From Mucilaginibacter glaciei (lineage in GTDB: Bacteria; Bacteroidota; Bacteroidia; Sphingobacteriales; Sphingobacteriaceae), in contig NZ_JACWMX010000003.1 in NCBI RefSeq assembly GCF_014773245.1, positions 372,001 through 436,000 on the forward strand: a DNA stretch of 64,000 nucleotides, in the 5' to 3' direction. The notes below the pieces were generated by a model, which saw only the letters and a program-made list of their open reading frames with translations, was not told where the DNA came from and ran no database searches. A program made the translations under genes and the position numbers. Below, piece after piece: positions 1 to 8,351 of the stretch. Numbering within the stretch: position 1 is the stretch's first letter; each line of letters begins with the position of its first letter.

Positions 1-2
1 CC

Positions 3-410
3 ATCGGCCGCTACGATGCCCTGAATGGCCTAATGTTAAAAGGCGATGGAAAGGGGGGCTTTAAACCTTTAAGTATTTTACAAAGCGGCATCTATATACC
101 GGGCGATGGCAAGGCTTTAGTAAAGTTACGTGATAGTAAGGGGCAGGTGCTGTTGGCCGCCAGCCAGAATAAGGACTTTATGAAGCTATTTAAGTGGAAA
201 GCAAAAGCTAATACCATACCCGTGCAACCTAATGATGCCTATGCTTTGGTGAAATACAAAAACGGGCAAACAGAGAAACAGGAATTTTACTTTGGTGCAT
301 CATTTTTGTCCCAGTCGGCCAGGTTTATCAACATCACAGATAAAATGGAAAACATCATCGTGGTAGACAATAAAGGCAATAAGCGGGGACTTACCAACAT
401 TAAAAAGTAA
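3..410 (+). CDS. 3' end of VCBS/FG-GAP repeat protein (ASPIC/UnbV type), partial
   Basis: The reading frame is open from base 3, so this is the C-terminal 135 residues of a longer gene cut by the window edge; the ATG at 33 is internal. The residues before it (IGRYDALNGL) and after it (GDGKGGF, then SGIYIPGDGKALVKL) resemble the end of the large secreted VCBS/FG-GAP repeat proteins of Bacteroidetes, which usually carry a C-terminal ASPIC/UnbV region. Such proteins are exported and often sit near SusC/SusD systems; their role is not well known. The gene ends 41 bases before the DUF1080 gene and may belong to the same transcription unit. The family call rests on recalled similarity of a short fragment; the missing N-terminal part would settle it. 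Confidence 0.7.
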   Translation: MGRYDALNGLMLKGDGKGGFKPLSILQSGIYIPGDGKALVKLRDSKGQVLLAASQNKDFMKLFKWKAKANTIPVQPNDAYALVKYKNGQTEKQEFYFGASFLSQSARFINITDKMENIIVVDNKGNKRGLTNIKK

Positions 411-414
411 GCAC

Positions 415-448
415 TTAAAAATCTTAAATTATAGTTAAAAATCTTAAA
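415..448 (+). repeat. Two direct copies of a 14-bp sequence before the DUF1080 gene
   Basis: TTAAAAATCTTAAA occurs at 415-428 and again at 435-448, with start points 20 bp apart, which is about two helical turns. The second copy ends three bases before the ATG at 452. The sequence is AT-rich, so chance is possible, but the exact identity and spacing fit a possible site for a dimeric regulator or a leader element. Confidence 0.4.
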
Positions 449-451
449 AAA

Positions 452-2281
452 ATGATCTACAAAAATTATAAAGCGATTTATCTTGCTTTTTGGCTTTTAG
501 CTTTTGCCGGCGCAGGTAGTAGCTATGCGCAATCGCTTAATAATCCGGTCGCGCTAAATGATCTGAGCGCATTTGCCGCCCCTCCCAAAAACTGGGAAAT
601 AGCGGGTGGCGTTCACGCCGATCTGGATAAGGATAACCAAATGCAGGTAATCAAAGGCAGTGGTATTTTAGTGAATCGTTTTGATGAAAAAAACATTGGC
701 AGGGATCTTTATTTTAACTTGCAGCACGGAGATATCGACCTGGAGATGGATTACGCTATGGCCCGTGGTTCCAATTCCGGTATTTATTTACAAGGCCGTT
801 ATGAAATCCAGTTACTGGATAGTTGGGGTGCCATTAACCCTAAAGCAGGCGATAACGGCGGTATTTATGAGCGTTGGGACGATGCGAAGGCCGAAGGGAT
901 GAAGGGCTACGAAGGCCATGCGCCACGGCAAAATGCCAGCAGGGCGCCTGGCTTATGGCAGCACGTCCGTATTTCATTCCAGGCACCAAAGTTTGATGGA
1001 AATGGCGTGAAGATAGCTAATGCAAAAATGCTTTACTTATGGCTAAATGGCGTAATGATACAGGAAAATGTAGAGCTATCCGGCCCTACCCGGGGTGCGT
1101 TTGATAACAAAGAAAGCGCCTTGGGCCCGCTGCGTTTACAGGGCGATCATGGTGCCATAGCGTTTAAAAACATCAGTTATACCAATTTTAATAAACCGCA
1201 CCCTACGGTAGCTAATCTTAAATACGCTGTTTACAAAGGTGATTTTACGGTAGAGCCTAATTATAAAACTATTAAGGCTGAAGCGCAGGGTGTTACTCCA
1301 ATGCTTACATCTAACGAAGTTAAACTGGCCAACGAGTTTTTATTAAAGTACACAGGAATCTTGCACGTTAACGAGGCAGGCGAATATACGTTTAAACTAA
1401 GCGTGCCAGGGGGCAAAGGTGGTTTGAAAATTAATAGTGCAACCGTTGTTACCGCTAATGGTTTTAGAGGTACAGGAACAATGGCCTTACCCGCCGGTGA
1501 TCTGCCATTTGAGATCGTTTATATAAAGAATGTTGATTGGGCAAAGGCCGCTTTGGGTCTTACGGTATCGGGGCCGGGTGTGCGTGAGTACCTGCTGAGC
1601 GATGCCAATGTAAGTTCTAATGATGCTGTTGACCCAATATTGATCAACGCGACAGAGAATACCATTTTGCGCAGTTTTACGGATGTGCCCGGCGGCATCA
1701 GGGTTACCCACGGGGTAGGTGTGGGTAGTGTTGAGCAGTTACATTACACGTATGATATGGACAAAGGCATGATCGTGCAGATATGGCGGGGCGGATTTTT
1801 GGACGCCACCCCAATGTGGCACGAGCGTGGCGACGGTTCATCAAAGCCTGCAGGGTCTGTTCAGTACCTGGGTAAACCATCACCGGGCATAACAAAGCTT
1901 GCAGATGCGAATGCTGCATGGCCCGCAGATACTAATAGTACTGGCTACAAGCCCAAGGGTTATACGTTGGATGCTGATAGCCGGCCCACTTTTAAATATA
2001 TTATTTACGGAGCAACCGTTAGTGATGCAAGTATAGTAATGCCAGCGGGTCAGGGCCTTCATCGTGAAGTAAGCGTATCTGTGCCGATAGCCAACTTATA
2101 TATGCGCCTTGCATCAGGTTCAAAAATAGAGATGCTTAAGCCGGGCTTATACTCCATAGATGACCGATACTACATCCGGGTGGATGAGGGCAATGAGAAG
2201 CCTGTAACCCGTATTGTCGGTGGAATGCAAGAGCTAATTATACCGGTACTGAAAAAGGTAACTTATTCAATCATTTTTTAA
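452..2281 (+). CDS. Secreted DUF1080 protein with PA14-like middle domain (3-keto-disaccharide hydrolase family)
   Basis: 609 residues. A signal peptide spans about 1-27 (hydrophobic core then SYAQ). A DUF1080 domain covers roughly 45-245, with the family landmark GSNSGIYLQGRYEIQLLDSW at 106-125 and the closing stretch on LQGDHGAIAFKNI. A PA14-like segment with glycine-rich turns follows at about 255-385, then a beta-rich C-terminal part without a clear name. DUF1080 proteins adopt a concanavalin-like fold, and several are known to act on 3-keto-glycosides, cleaving the bond after C3 oxidation. This copy probably works in the periplasm or at the cell surface. It lies eight bases before the propeller-cytochrome gene and is most likely co-transcribed with it. 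Substrate is unknown. The fused middle domain may bind carbohydrate; that is inference. Confidence 0.85.
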   Translation: MIYKNYKAIYLAFWLLAFAGAGSSYAQSLNNPVALNDLSAFAAPPKNWEIAGGVHADLDKDNQMQVIKGSGILVNRFDEKNIGRDLYFNLQHGDIDLEMDYAMARGSNSGIYLQGRYEIQLLDSWGAINPKAGDNGGIYERWDDAKAEGMKGYEGHAPRQNASRAPGLWQHVRISFQAPKFDGNGVKIANAKMLYLWLNGVMIQENVELSGPTRGAFDNKESALGPLRLQGDHGAIAFKNISYTNFNKPHPTVANLKYAVYKGDFTVEPNYKTIKAEAQGVTPMLTSNEVKLANEFLLKYTGILHVNEAGEYTFKLSVPGGKGGLKINSATVVTANGFRGTGTMALPAGDLPFEIVYIKNVDWAKAALGLTVSGPGVREYLLSDANVSSNDAVDPILINATENTILRSFTDVPGGIRVTHGVGVGSVEQLHYTYDMDKGMIVQIWRGGFLDATPMWHERGDGSSKPAGSVQYLGKPSPGITKLADANAAWPADTNSTGYKPKGYTLDADSRPTFKYIIYGATVSDASIVMPAGQGLHREVSVSVPIANLYMRLASGSKIEMLKPGLYSIDDRYYIRVDEGNEKPVTRIVGGMQELIIPVLKKVTYSIIF

Positions 2282-2289
2282 AAATAGCC

Positions 2290-4227
2290 ATGAGGAATTT
2301 ATTAAAGCGAATGATGAACAAGGTTTTATTTTTTGCCACTGTTGTTATACCATTTTTTTGCATCAGTCAGCGTGCACTGGCACAAGCTGAATCACCTAAA
2401 GAGGATGATTTTTTTAAGATCATGAAAGTGCCCGCTCCGGAGGGCACCATATTAGAAGTAGGCGGCCTTTGCACTTTGCCAAATGGCAGTTTGGCTGTCA
2501 CCACCCGCAGGGGTGATATCTTTATAGTTGAGAATCCTACCAGCCAGCGGCCATTTTTCCGCAAGTTTGCGTCGGGTTTGCACGAGGTTTTAGGTGCAGC
2601 TTACAAAGACGGGGCTTTATATGTGGTGCAGCGTGGCGAGCTGACTAAACTGGTAGATACAAATATGGACGGTAAAGCCGATGTGTTTGAAACGGTTTAT
2701 GCCTGGCCTTTATCCGGTAATTACCATGAGTACAGTTTCGGGCCTAAGATCGCGCCGGACGGGTCTTTTTTTGTAACCCTTAACCTGGGTTTCCCGCCAG
2801 ACTGGTGGCACCCAAAAAGCTTTGTTCCTTACCGTGGTTGGGCGCTTAATATTACCGAAAGTGGTGTGGTTACCCCTTGGGCGGCAGGTTTCCGTTCGCC
2901 ATGTGGTATTAGCATGATAGATGGTGAACTGTGGTATAGTGATAATCAAGGCGACTGGGTAGGCTCGGGCAGTATTATGCCCGTTAAAAAAGGAGCCTTT
3001 ATGGGCCACCCGGCCAGTTTGGTATGGACTAGTTTGCCAAATTCTCCTTTAAAGCTAACCCCGGAAGAATTCTTTGCGAAGAACAACCCGAGGATAGAGT
3101 TTGATAAAAGTGGCCAGCCATTTAAACCGCAAAACATCGTTAACGAAAAATACCGTACAGAAGTTGATGCCAAACGAGATATACCGGCATTACAACTACC
3201 TGCGGTTTGGTTGCCACACGGCATCCTCGGGATATCTAATTCTGAGATCGTTAAAATTCCGGAAGGGACATTCGGGCCTTTTGCGGGGCAGTTGTTGGTT
3301 TGTGATCAGGGCCAGAGTATGATCGACCGTATCTTTATGGAAAAAGTGAATGGCGAATACCAAGGTGCAGCCTGGGCTTTCCGAAGCGGATTTCAGTCCG
3401 GAATAGTGCGCTTGGCCTGGTTGCCGGATGGGTCATTAGCCGCGGGCGAAACTAACAGGGGCTGGGGTTCGGCAGGTGAGGCCACCATGGGTTTGCAGCG
3501 ATTAATATGGAACAACCATATCCCTTTTGAAATGCGTGCCATCCGCGCAATGCCCGATGGTTTTGAAATTGAATTTACCAAGCCGGTTGAAAGGAAGGTT
3601 GCTGAAGATATCGCCTCATATTCTGTAGAAAGCTTTACTTACAAATACCACGGCGTATACGGTAGCCCGCCGGTAGGTAACCAAAAATGTGCGGTGACCG
3701 GCGTTAAAGTATCTGACGATGGCTTGCGTGCGCGAATTGTGGTGAGCAACCTGCGCAGCCGCTTTATACATACCATTACCCTTGATGGTGTACGCGATAA
3801 AGAGAAATACTTTAACCTGGTTCATCCAACAGCTTACTATACGTTAAATAATATCCCTGAAGGAAAAAAACTAAGTTTAACGGAAGTAAGTGTCAAGAAT
3901 TCAAAGGCTGCCGTAAAATCTGCAAAGTCAGCTCCGGTAATGAAGGGAGCAATAGTGGCGGCAAATAAAGTGCCGTCATATGATGAAATTAAACCGTTGC
4001 TGGTAAAAAACACATGTTCTGCATGCCACAATCCAGATAATAAACAGGTTGGCCCTGCTTTTAAAGATATCGCTAAACGCAGGTATAGTGTAGAACAGAT
4101 TATAGCGTTGATCAAAAACCCTAAGCCCGAACACTGGCCCGATTACTCGACCCCGATGCCGCCTATGCCGCAGGTTGCTGCAGCGGATGCCCGTAAGATA
4201 GCCACATGGATAAGGTCGCTTAAATAA
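2290..4227 (+). CDS. Secreted beta-propeller protein with C-terminal cytochrome c domain
   Basis: 645 residues. The N-terminus carries a signal peptide (cleavage near ALAQ, about 32); ATG codons at 2311 and 2314 are possible alternative starts. Residues about 40-420 form a propeller of the glucose/sorbosone dehydrogenase-like type, with repeats such as LPNGSLAVTTRRGDIF and LPDGSLAAGETN. After a linker the last 80 residues are a class I cytochrome c domain: heme motif CSACH at 576-580 and a methionine-rich MPPMP stretch that can give the distal ligand. Similar fusions are common in Bacteroidetes and Planctomycetes and are usually unassigned. The heme domain argues for extracytoplasmic electron transfer. 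Sitting between two DUF1080 genes, it could oxidise a sugar and pass electrons to the respiratory chain; this role is inferred from context. Confidence 0.85.
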   Translation: MRNLLKRMMNKVLFFATVVIPFFCISQRALAQAESPKEDDFFKIMKVPAPEGTILEVGGLCTLPNGSLAVTTRRGDIFIVENPTSQRPFFRKFASGLHEVLGAAYKDGALYVVQRGELTKLVDTNMDGKADVFETVYAWPLSGNYHEYSFGPKIAPDGSFFVTLNLGFPPDWWHPKSFVPYRGWALNITESGVVTPWAAGFRSPCGISMIDGELWYSDNQGDWVGSGSIMPVKKGAFMGHPASLVWTSLPNSPLKLTPEEFFAKNNPRIEFDKSGQPFKPQNIVNEKYRTEVDAKRDIPALQLPAVWLPHGILGISNSEIVKIPEGTFGPFAGQLLVCDQGQSMIDRIFMEKVNGEYQGAAWAFRSGFQSGIVRLAWLPDGSLAAGETNRGWGSAGEATMGLQRLIWNNHIPFEMRAIRAMPDGFEIEFTKPVERKVAEDIASYSVESFTYKYHGVYGSPPVGNQKCAVTGVKVSDDGLRARIVVSNLRSRFIHTITLDGVRDKEKYFNLVHPTAYYTLNNIPEGKKLSLTEVSVKNSKAAVKSAKSAPVMKGAIVAANKVPSYDEIKPLLVKNTCSACHNPDNKQVGPAFKDIAKRRYSVEQIIALIKNPKPEHWPDYSTPMPPMPQVAAADARKIATWIRSLK

Positions 4228-4238
4228 AAACATACAAA

Positions 4239-5006
4239 ATGAAGAATAAATTGATCATAATAATTTTGTTTACAGCGGCATCTTTATCGGCGACTGCACA
4301 AACCGGTAAACCCGAAGCAACCGAAGTTTGGGCTCCCATTCCGAGAGTGGTTACAGCTGCCGAAAAAACCGGAGCTGCCCCCTCAGATGCTTTAATACTA
4401 TTTGACGGTAATACTCTTGATGAGTGGGTGCTGACGAATGACAGCACTTTAACCCGCAAATGGAATGTTGCGGGCGGTATCATAACAGTAGATAAAAAGG
4501 CCGGTGACCTGCAAACCAAGCGAAAATTTACAGATTTTCAACTGCATATCGAGTATCGGATCCCTGCGGATATTACAGGCAGCGGGCAGGCGCGTGGCAA
4601 TAGTGGTATATTTTTAGCCGCGCTACCTTGGGGTGCAGGCGGTTACGAATTGCAGGTGCTGGATAACTACAACAACAAAACCTATGTGAACGGGCAGGCG
4701 GGTAGCATATATAAGCAATCGCCGCCATTAGTAAATGCATGCCGTAAGCCCGGTGAGTGGAACGCCTACGATGTAGTATGGACCGCTCCACGTTTTAACG
4801 ACGCCGGTACTTTAAAATCACCCGCGCGTGTAACAGTATTACACAACGGTATTTTGGTGCAAAATAATACCGTTTTATCGGGCGACACGCCTTACATCGG
4901 ACAGCCGCAATACCGTAAACATGGTCCTGAGCCTATAAAACTACAAGCTCATGGCGATGATAGTAAACCAATAAGTTACCGCAATATTTGGGTGCGAAAT
5001 CTTTAA
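4239..5006 (+). CDS. Secreted single-domain DUF1080 protein (3-keto-disaccharide hydrolase family)
   Basis: 255 residues. A signal peptide at 1-20 ends in SATA before QTG. The rest is one DUF1080 domain: LFDGNTLDEW at 54-63, ARGNSGIFLAAL at 118-129, GGYELQVLDNYNN at 134-146 and a C-terminal IKLQAHGDDSKPISYRNIW. This is the typical short form of the family, whose characterised members act on 3-keto-glycosides. It starts 11 bases after the propeller-cytochrome gene, so the three genes from 452 to 5006 look like one operon. It differs from the longer copy at 452 by lacking the PA14-like part, so the two may act on different substrates or in sequence. Confidence 0.87.
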   Translation: MKNKLIIIILFTAASLSATAQTGKPEATEVWAPIPRVVTAAEKTGAAPSDALILFDGNTLDEWVLTNDSTLTRKWNVAGGIITVDKKAGDLQTKRKFTDFQLHIEYRIPADITGSGQARGNSGIFLAALPWGAGGYELQVLDNYNNKTYVNGQAGSIYKQSPPLVNACRKPGEWNAYDVVWTAPRFNDAGTLKSPARVTVLHNGILVQNNTVLSGDTPYIGQPQYRKHGPEPIKLQAHGDDSKPISYRNIWVRNL

Positions 5007-5040
5007 GTTAAACTAAGATATAAATTTACAAACTACCATT

Positions 5041-5238
5041 ATGAGCGTAATCATAGGCGAGAAAGAATTTATCAAGAACATAGGACAAGTTCAATACGAG
5101 GGCCAGGGATCAGAAAATCCATTGGCATTTCGCTGGTACGACGAAAACCTACTCAACTACGCCGCTGCCAACCGCGAACCGGTCACTACCAGCGGCAATT
5201 AGTTATACCTTGAGAATTTGATTAACAGATATCTATAA
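5041..5238 (+). pseudogene. xylA: Xylose isomerase remnant: both ends of xylA joined after loss of the middle
   Basis: An ATG at 5041 opens a 53-codon frame. Its first 36 residues (MSVIIGEKEF..., then NPLAFRWYDEN) match the start of Bacteroidetes-type xylose isomerase as I recall it. The frame then passes directly into LLNYAAANREPVTTSG, which resembles the extreme C-terminus. A TAG at 5200-5202 interrupts it, and the same frame continues as LYLENLINRYL and a final TAA at 5236-5238, where the intact enzyme would end. About 370-380 of roughly 440 residues are missing, including all metal and substrate ligands, so no isomerase activity is possible. The join lies near 5148. The final TAA overlaps the ATG of the next gene by one base. 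A residual 53-residue peptide could still be translated. The identification is from memory of the family and has not been checked by alignment. Confidence 0.82.
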
Positions 5239-6860
5239 TGATGATGAAACGGCAGTTTAAATATTTTTTGTTACTGATTTTTTTGGCGTTTGGTATTGCA
5301 TCAACAGCGCAAACTCCTGATGTTAAAATGCCCAGGCTTGTAACAACCAACGGGCGGCACGCGTTACTGGTTGATGGGAAGCCTTTTTTAATACTGGGCG
5401 GGCAGGCGCACAATTCAAGTGCCTGGCCGGGTATGCTGCCGCAGGTTTGGAAAGCGATAGATAAGTTGCACGCCAACACATTGGAGGTGCCCATTTACTG
5501 GGAAAATATAGAACCTGAACAAAATAGGTTCAATTTTGCTGTTATCGATACGCTGTTAGCGCAAGCAAGGCAACACAATAAAAAGCTGGTTTTACTATGG
5601 TTTGCAACCTGGAAAAACGGTAGCAATCATTATATGCCCGCCTGGATGAAAAAAAATGCATCCAAATATCCTAACACCACCGGGTTAAAAGGGAAGCTGA
5701 TTGATTCACCGTCGCCCAATGTAAATGCAACGCTCGATGCCGATATTGCTGCCTTTAAAGCAGTGATGGGACACCTTAAAGCTGCCGACTCACAACACAC
5801 AGTTATAATGATGCAGGTAGAAAATGAACCTGGATCATGGGATACGATAAGAGACTATTCGCCGGTTGCCCAAAAAGTGTTCGAACAACAAGTGCCCGCA
5901 GCATTATTAACCCCTGCGGTTCTTAAAGAGTTGAAACATACTAATACAGCAAAAGGCACTTGGCAACAGGTTTTTGCAGATAATGCCGACGAGTATTTCC
6001 AGGCATGGTCAATAGCTACTTTTATAGGTAAAGTTGCTGCGGCCGGTAAAGCAATTTATCCGTTGCCTATGTACGTAAATGCCGCCCTGCGCGATCCGCT
6101 TACTGATCCAAAACCACCCTCTTATGAAAGCGGCGGCCCTACTGATAATGTATTGGCGTTGTGGAAAGCTGCCGCCCCTGCGATCGACCTTTTAGCACCA
6201 GATATTTATTTATCAGGCAGCGAGAAGATCTTAAAGGTCATTGAATTGTACGACCGGCCGGATAATGCACTTTTTGTGCCTGAAGCTGGCCTGGAACCGG
6301 AAAAAGCCAAGTATCTTTATTCGGTACTTGCACACGGCGGCATCGGCTTTTCACCATTTGGAATTGACGCCAATAATGCAGATGTGACAGACGAAGAACT
6401 GTCTGCGTCGCTACGTCCTTTTAGTCAGGATTACGCGGCACTCTCGGGAATGGCTGATCTGATGGCTGGCTGGGTTTATGAGGGTAAGGTAAGTGCCCTT
6501 GTTGAGCATGATGACCATTCCGAACAAACCCTTGACCTGGGCATGTGGCAGGCTAAAGTAGCTTTCGGTTCTATCGATCGTAATATAGTAAAGCCCAATG
6601 TAATCTCTACAGGCAGGGTAATTATTATAAAGCTGGCGCCAGATAGTTTTATTTTATTAGGCTCATTAGCCAATATCACCTTTAAGCCGTTAAAAGAAAA
6701 TTCAGGCAAAGCCTGGCAATATTTAAAAGTTGAAGAAGGTATTTACCAAAACGGGACATTTAAATCGCTACGGGTACTCAACGGCGACGAAACGGATTGG
6801 GGAGGCCCGCGTTTTGATAGACGTACAACGGTTTTAAAGGTTGATCTGGTAGCCAGGTAG
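5238..6860 (+). CDS. Secreted GH35-like beta-galactosidase with DUF5597-type C-terminus
   Basis: 540 residues. ATG codons at 5238, 5241 and 5244 are all usable; the first overlaps the xylA remnant stop. A signal peptide covers about 1-25 (IASTAQ). A GH35/GH42-type barrel follows. Its start is marked by HALLVDGKPFLILGGQ (41-56), the proposed acid/base glutamate is E197 in QVENEPGSW, and the proposed nucleophile is E349 in FVPEAG. A beta-rich region after about 400 corresponds to the DUF5597 domain often found on these proteins. It should remove terminal beta-galactosyl or related residues outside the cytoplasm. It follows the DUF1080/cytochrome operon by about 230 bases that contain only the xylA remnant. 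It could be read from the same transcript. Exact sugar specificity cannot be read from sequence. Confidence 0.83.
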   Translation: MMMKRQFKYFLLLIFLAFGIASTAQTPDVKMPRLVTTNGRHALLVDGKPFLILGGQAHNSSAWPGMLPQVWKAIDKLHANTLEVPIYWENIEPEQNRFNFAVIDTLLAQARQHNKKLVLLWFATWKNGSNHYMPAWMKKNASKYPNTTGLKGKLIDSPSPNVNATLDADIAAFKAVMGHLKAADSQHTVIMMQVENEPGSWDTIRDYSPVAQKVFEQQVPAALLTPAVLKELKHTNTAKGTWQQVFADNADEYFQAWSIATFIGKVAAAGKAIYPLPMYVNAALRDPLTDPKPPSYESGGPTDNVLALWKAAAPAIDLLAPDIYLSGSEKILKVIELYDRPDNALFVPEAGLEPEKAKYLYSVLAHGGIGFSPFGIDANNADVTDEELSASLRPFSQDYAALSGMADLMAGWVYEGKVSALVEHDDHSEQTLDLGMWQAKVAFGSIDRNIVKPNVISTGRVIIIKLAPDSFILLGSLANITFKPLKENSGKAWQYLKVEEGIYQNGTFKSLRVLNGDETDWGGPRFDRRTTVLKVDLVAR

Positions 6861-7012
6861 CATAAAGGTTGGTAGCAGAAATTTAAGTTTCAAAAGTATT
6901 CTGGCTATATTGCGGCTGCTAAGGTATACATCTATTGTAAAAAAGGTGTTGTATTTAAACATATGACCCACAACGCTGTACATTACTTGATAAATCACTC
7001 AAAATCACTATT

Positions 7013-8215
7013 ATGTTTTCAAAAGTTTATAAACCTTTAATATTAGGCATCGCGCTAATATCATTAACTACCGCCGGCAGGGCACAAACCGGTGAGCCGG
7101 TAGAAAAAAATAAAGCAAATACTACTTACAAACCTGCTTTTGCCGGGCAAACCCGCATTGGTAGCGTTAAAACAAAAACGCTATATACCGTTACGGTTAT
7201 CAATTCAGAACTGAAGGGCCCTTGGGGTATACATGCTTTGCCTGATGGCCGTTTACTAATAAGCGGGAAGCCTGGTACGATGCAAATATTAACTACTGCC
7301 GGCAAAGTTGTTAAAACTATTACGGGTTTCCCTGAGGTGCAGTTTCTAAGCCAGGGTGGTTTGCTCGACGTCAACATTGATCCAGATTTTACAAAGAACC
7401 GCATGATTTATTGGACTTATGCCCAGCCGGGTGCTGCAGGTGCAACCCTTGCAGTAGCTAAAGGGAAGCTATCAGCAGATGAAACAAAGCTGGAGAACGT
7501 TAAAGTTATATGGGAGGCTTATCCGCGTTACAAAGGCGCAGGGCAATTCGGCTCGCGTTTGGTGTTTGATAAACAAGGGAACATTTTTGTAAGCTCCGGC
7601 GACCGCCAGGCAAATGATATAAGGGTAAAAGCGCAGGACCTGAGTGCTACTACCGGTAAAATGATCCATATCACTAAAGATGGTAAACCGGTTTACAACA
7701 ATCCGTTCATTGGTAAAGATGATGCCAAGCCAGAGATTTATGCCTTCGGTTTTCGCAACCCCGACGGACTTGCTGTTAACCCGGTAACCGGAGGCCTGTG
7801 GGAAGCTGAATTTGGCCCTCGTGGCGGTGATGAGATCAATTTGGTAAAGGCTGGCGGTAACTACGGCTGGCCATTTGTTACCTATGGTATTGAATATAGC
7901 GGTGAAAAGGTATATGACGGCATACAACAAAAGCCGGGTACTGTACAGCCGGTTTACTATTGGGATCCAGTTATTTCGCCGGGATGTATGATGTTCTATA
8001 CAGGCAATATTGCCGAATGGAAGAATAACCTGTTTGTAGGCGGGTTAAGTGGACAACACATTATTCGCCTGATCATTAAAAATAACAAAGTTGTTGGTGA
8101 AGAACGCCTGCTTGCTGATAAAAATGAGCGGTGGCGTTGTATAACTACCGGAACAGACGGCGCAATTTATGCCGGGACCGATAATGGTAAATTATATCGG
8201 ATCGCAAAGCAATAG
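7013..8215 (+). CDS. Secreted PQQ-type sugar dehydrogenase (glucose/sorbosone dehydrogenase family), possible active-site change
   Basis: 400 residues with a signal peptide at about 1-24 (TAGRAQ). The six-bladed propeller shows the usual landmarks: PWGIHALPDGRLLIS at 70-84, QGGLLDVNIDPDF at 115-127, GSRLVFDKQGNIFVSSGDR at 180-198, FGFRNPDGLAVNP at 245-257, EFGPRGGDEINLV at 266-278 and GGNYGWP at 281-287. Family members oxidise sugars in the periplasm with PQQ as cofactor. In relatives I remember, the segment is H-F-G-S-R and the His is the catalytic base; here it is Q178-F-G-S-R (codon CAA), so dehydrogenase activity is in doubt. A terminator-like hairpin follows the stop. Its place beside the heme-propeller and DUF1080 genes suggests a link to oxidative sugar metabolism. 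Confidence 0.82.
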   Translation: MFSKVYKPLILGIALISLTTAGRAQTGEPVEKNKANTTYKPAFAGQTRIGSVKTKTLYTVTVINSELKGPWGIHALPDGRLLISGKPGTMQILTTAGKVVKTITGFPEVQFLSQGGLLDVNIDPDFTKNRMIYWTYAQPGAAGATLAVAKGKLSADETKLENVKVIWEAYPRYKGAGQFGSRLVFDKQGNIFVSSGDRQANDIRVKAQDLSATTGKMIHITKDGKPVYNNPFIGKDDAKPEIYAFGFRNPDGLAVNPVTGGLWEAEFGPRGGDEINLVKAGGNYGWPFVTYGIEYSGEKVYDGIQQKPGTVQPVYYWDPVISPGCMMFYTGNIAEWKNNLFVGGLSGQHIIRLIIKNNKVVGEERLLADKNERWRCITTGTDGAIYAGTDNGKLYRIAKQ

Positions 8216-8228
8216 TTTTATATTAATT

Positions 8229-8263
8229 GCGAGCTGGCTTGTTAAGCTGGCTCGCTTTGTTTT
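8229..8263 (+). terminator. Rho-independent terminator after the PQQ-type dehydrogenase
   Basis: Arms GCGAGCTGGCTT (8229-8240) and AAGCTGGCTCGC (8244-8255) pair over 12 positions with two central mismatches and a GTT loop. The T-rich run TTTGTTTT follows. The hairpin begins 13 bases after the stop codon. Confidence 0.7.
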
Positions 8264-8351
8264 AAATTCCGCCCATTCTGCTTTCATTAAGTTGCTCAGC
8301 AAGGTTAACCTTTATCTGTCAGGTTCAATTGCACTTACTCCCATTATAAAT

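Noticed and set aside
7472-7930. 152-codon minus-strand frame opposite the PQQ-type dehydrogenase
   Set aside because: It lies wholly inside a well-supported gene, has no domain pattern and shows low-complexity composition.
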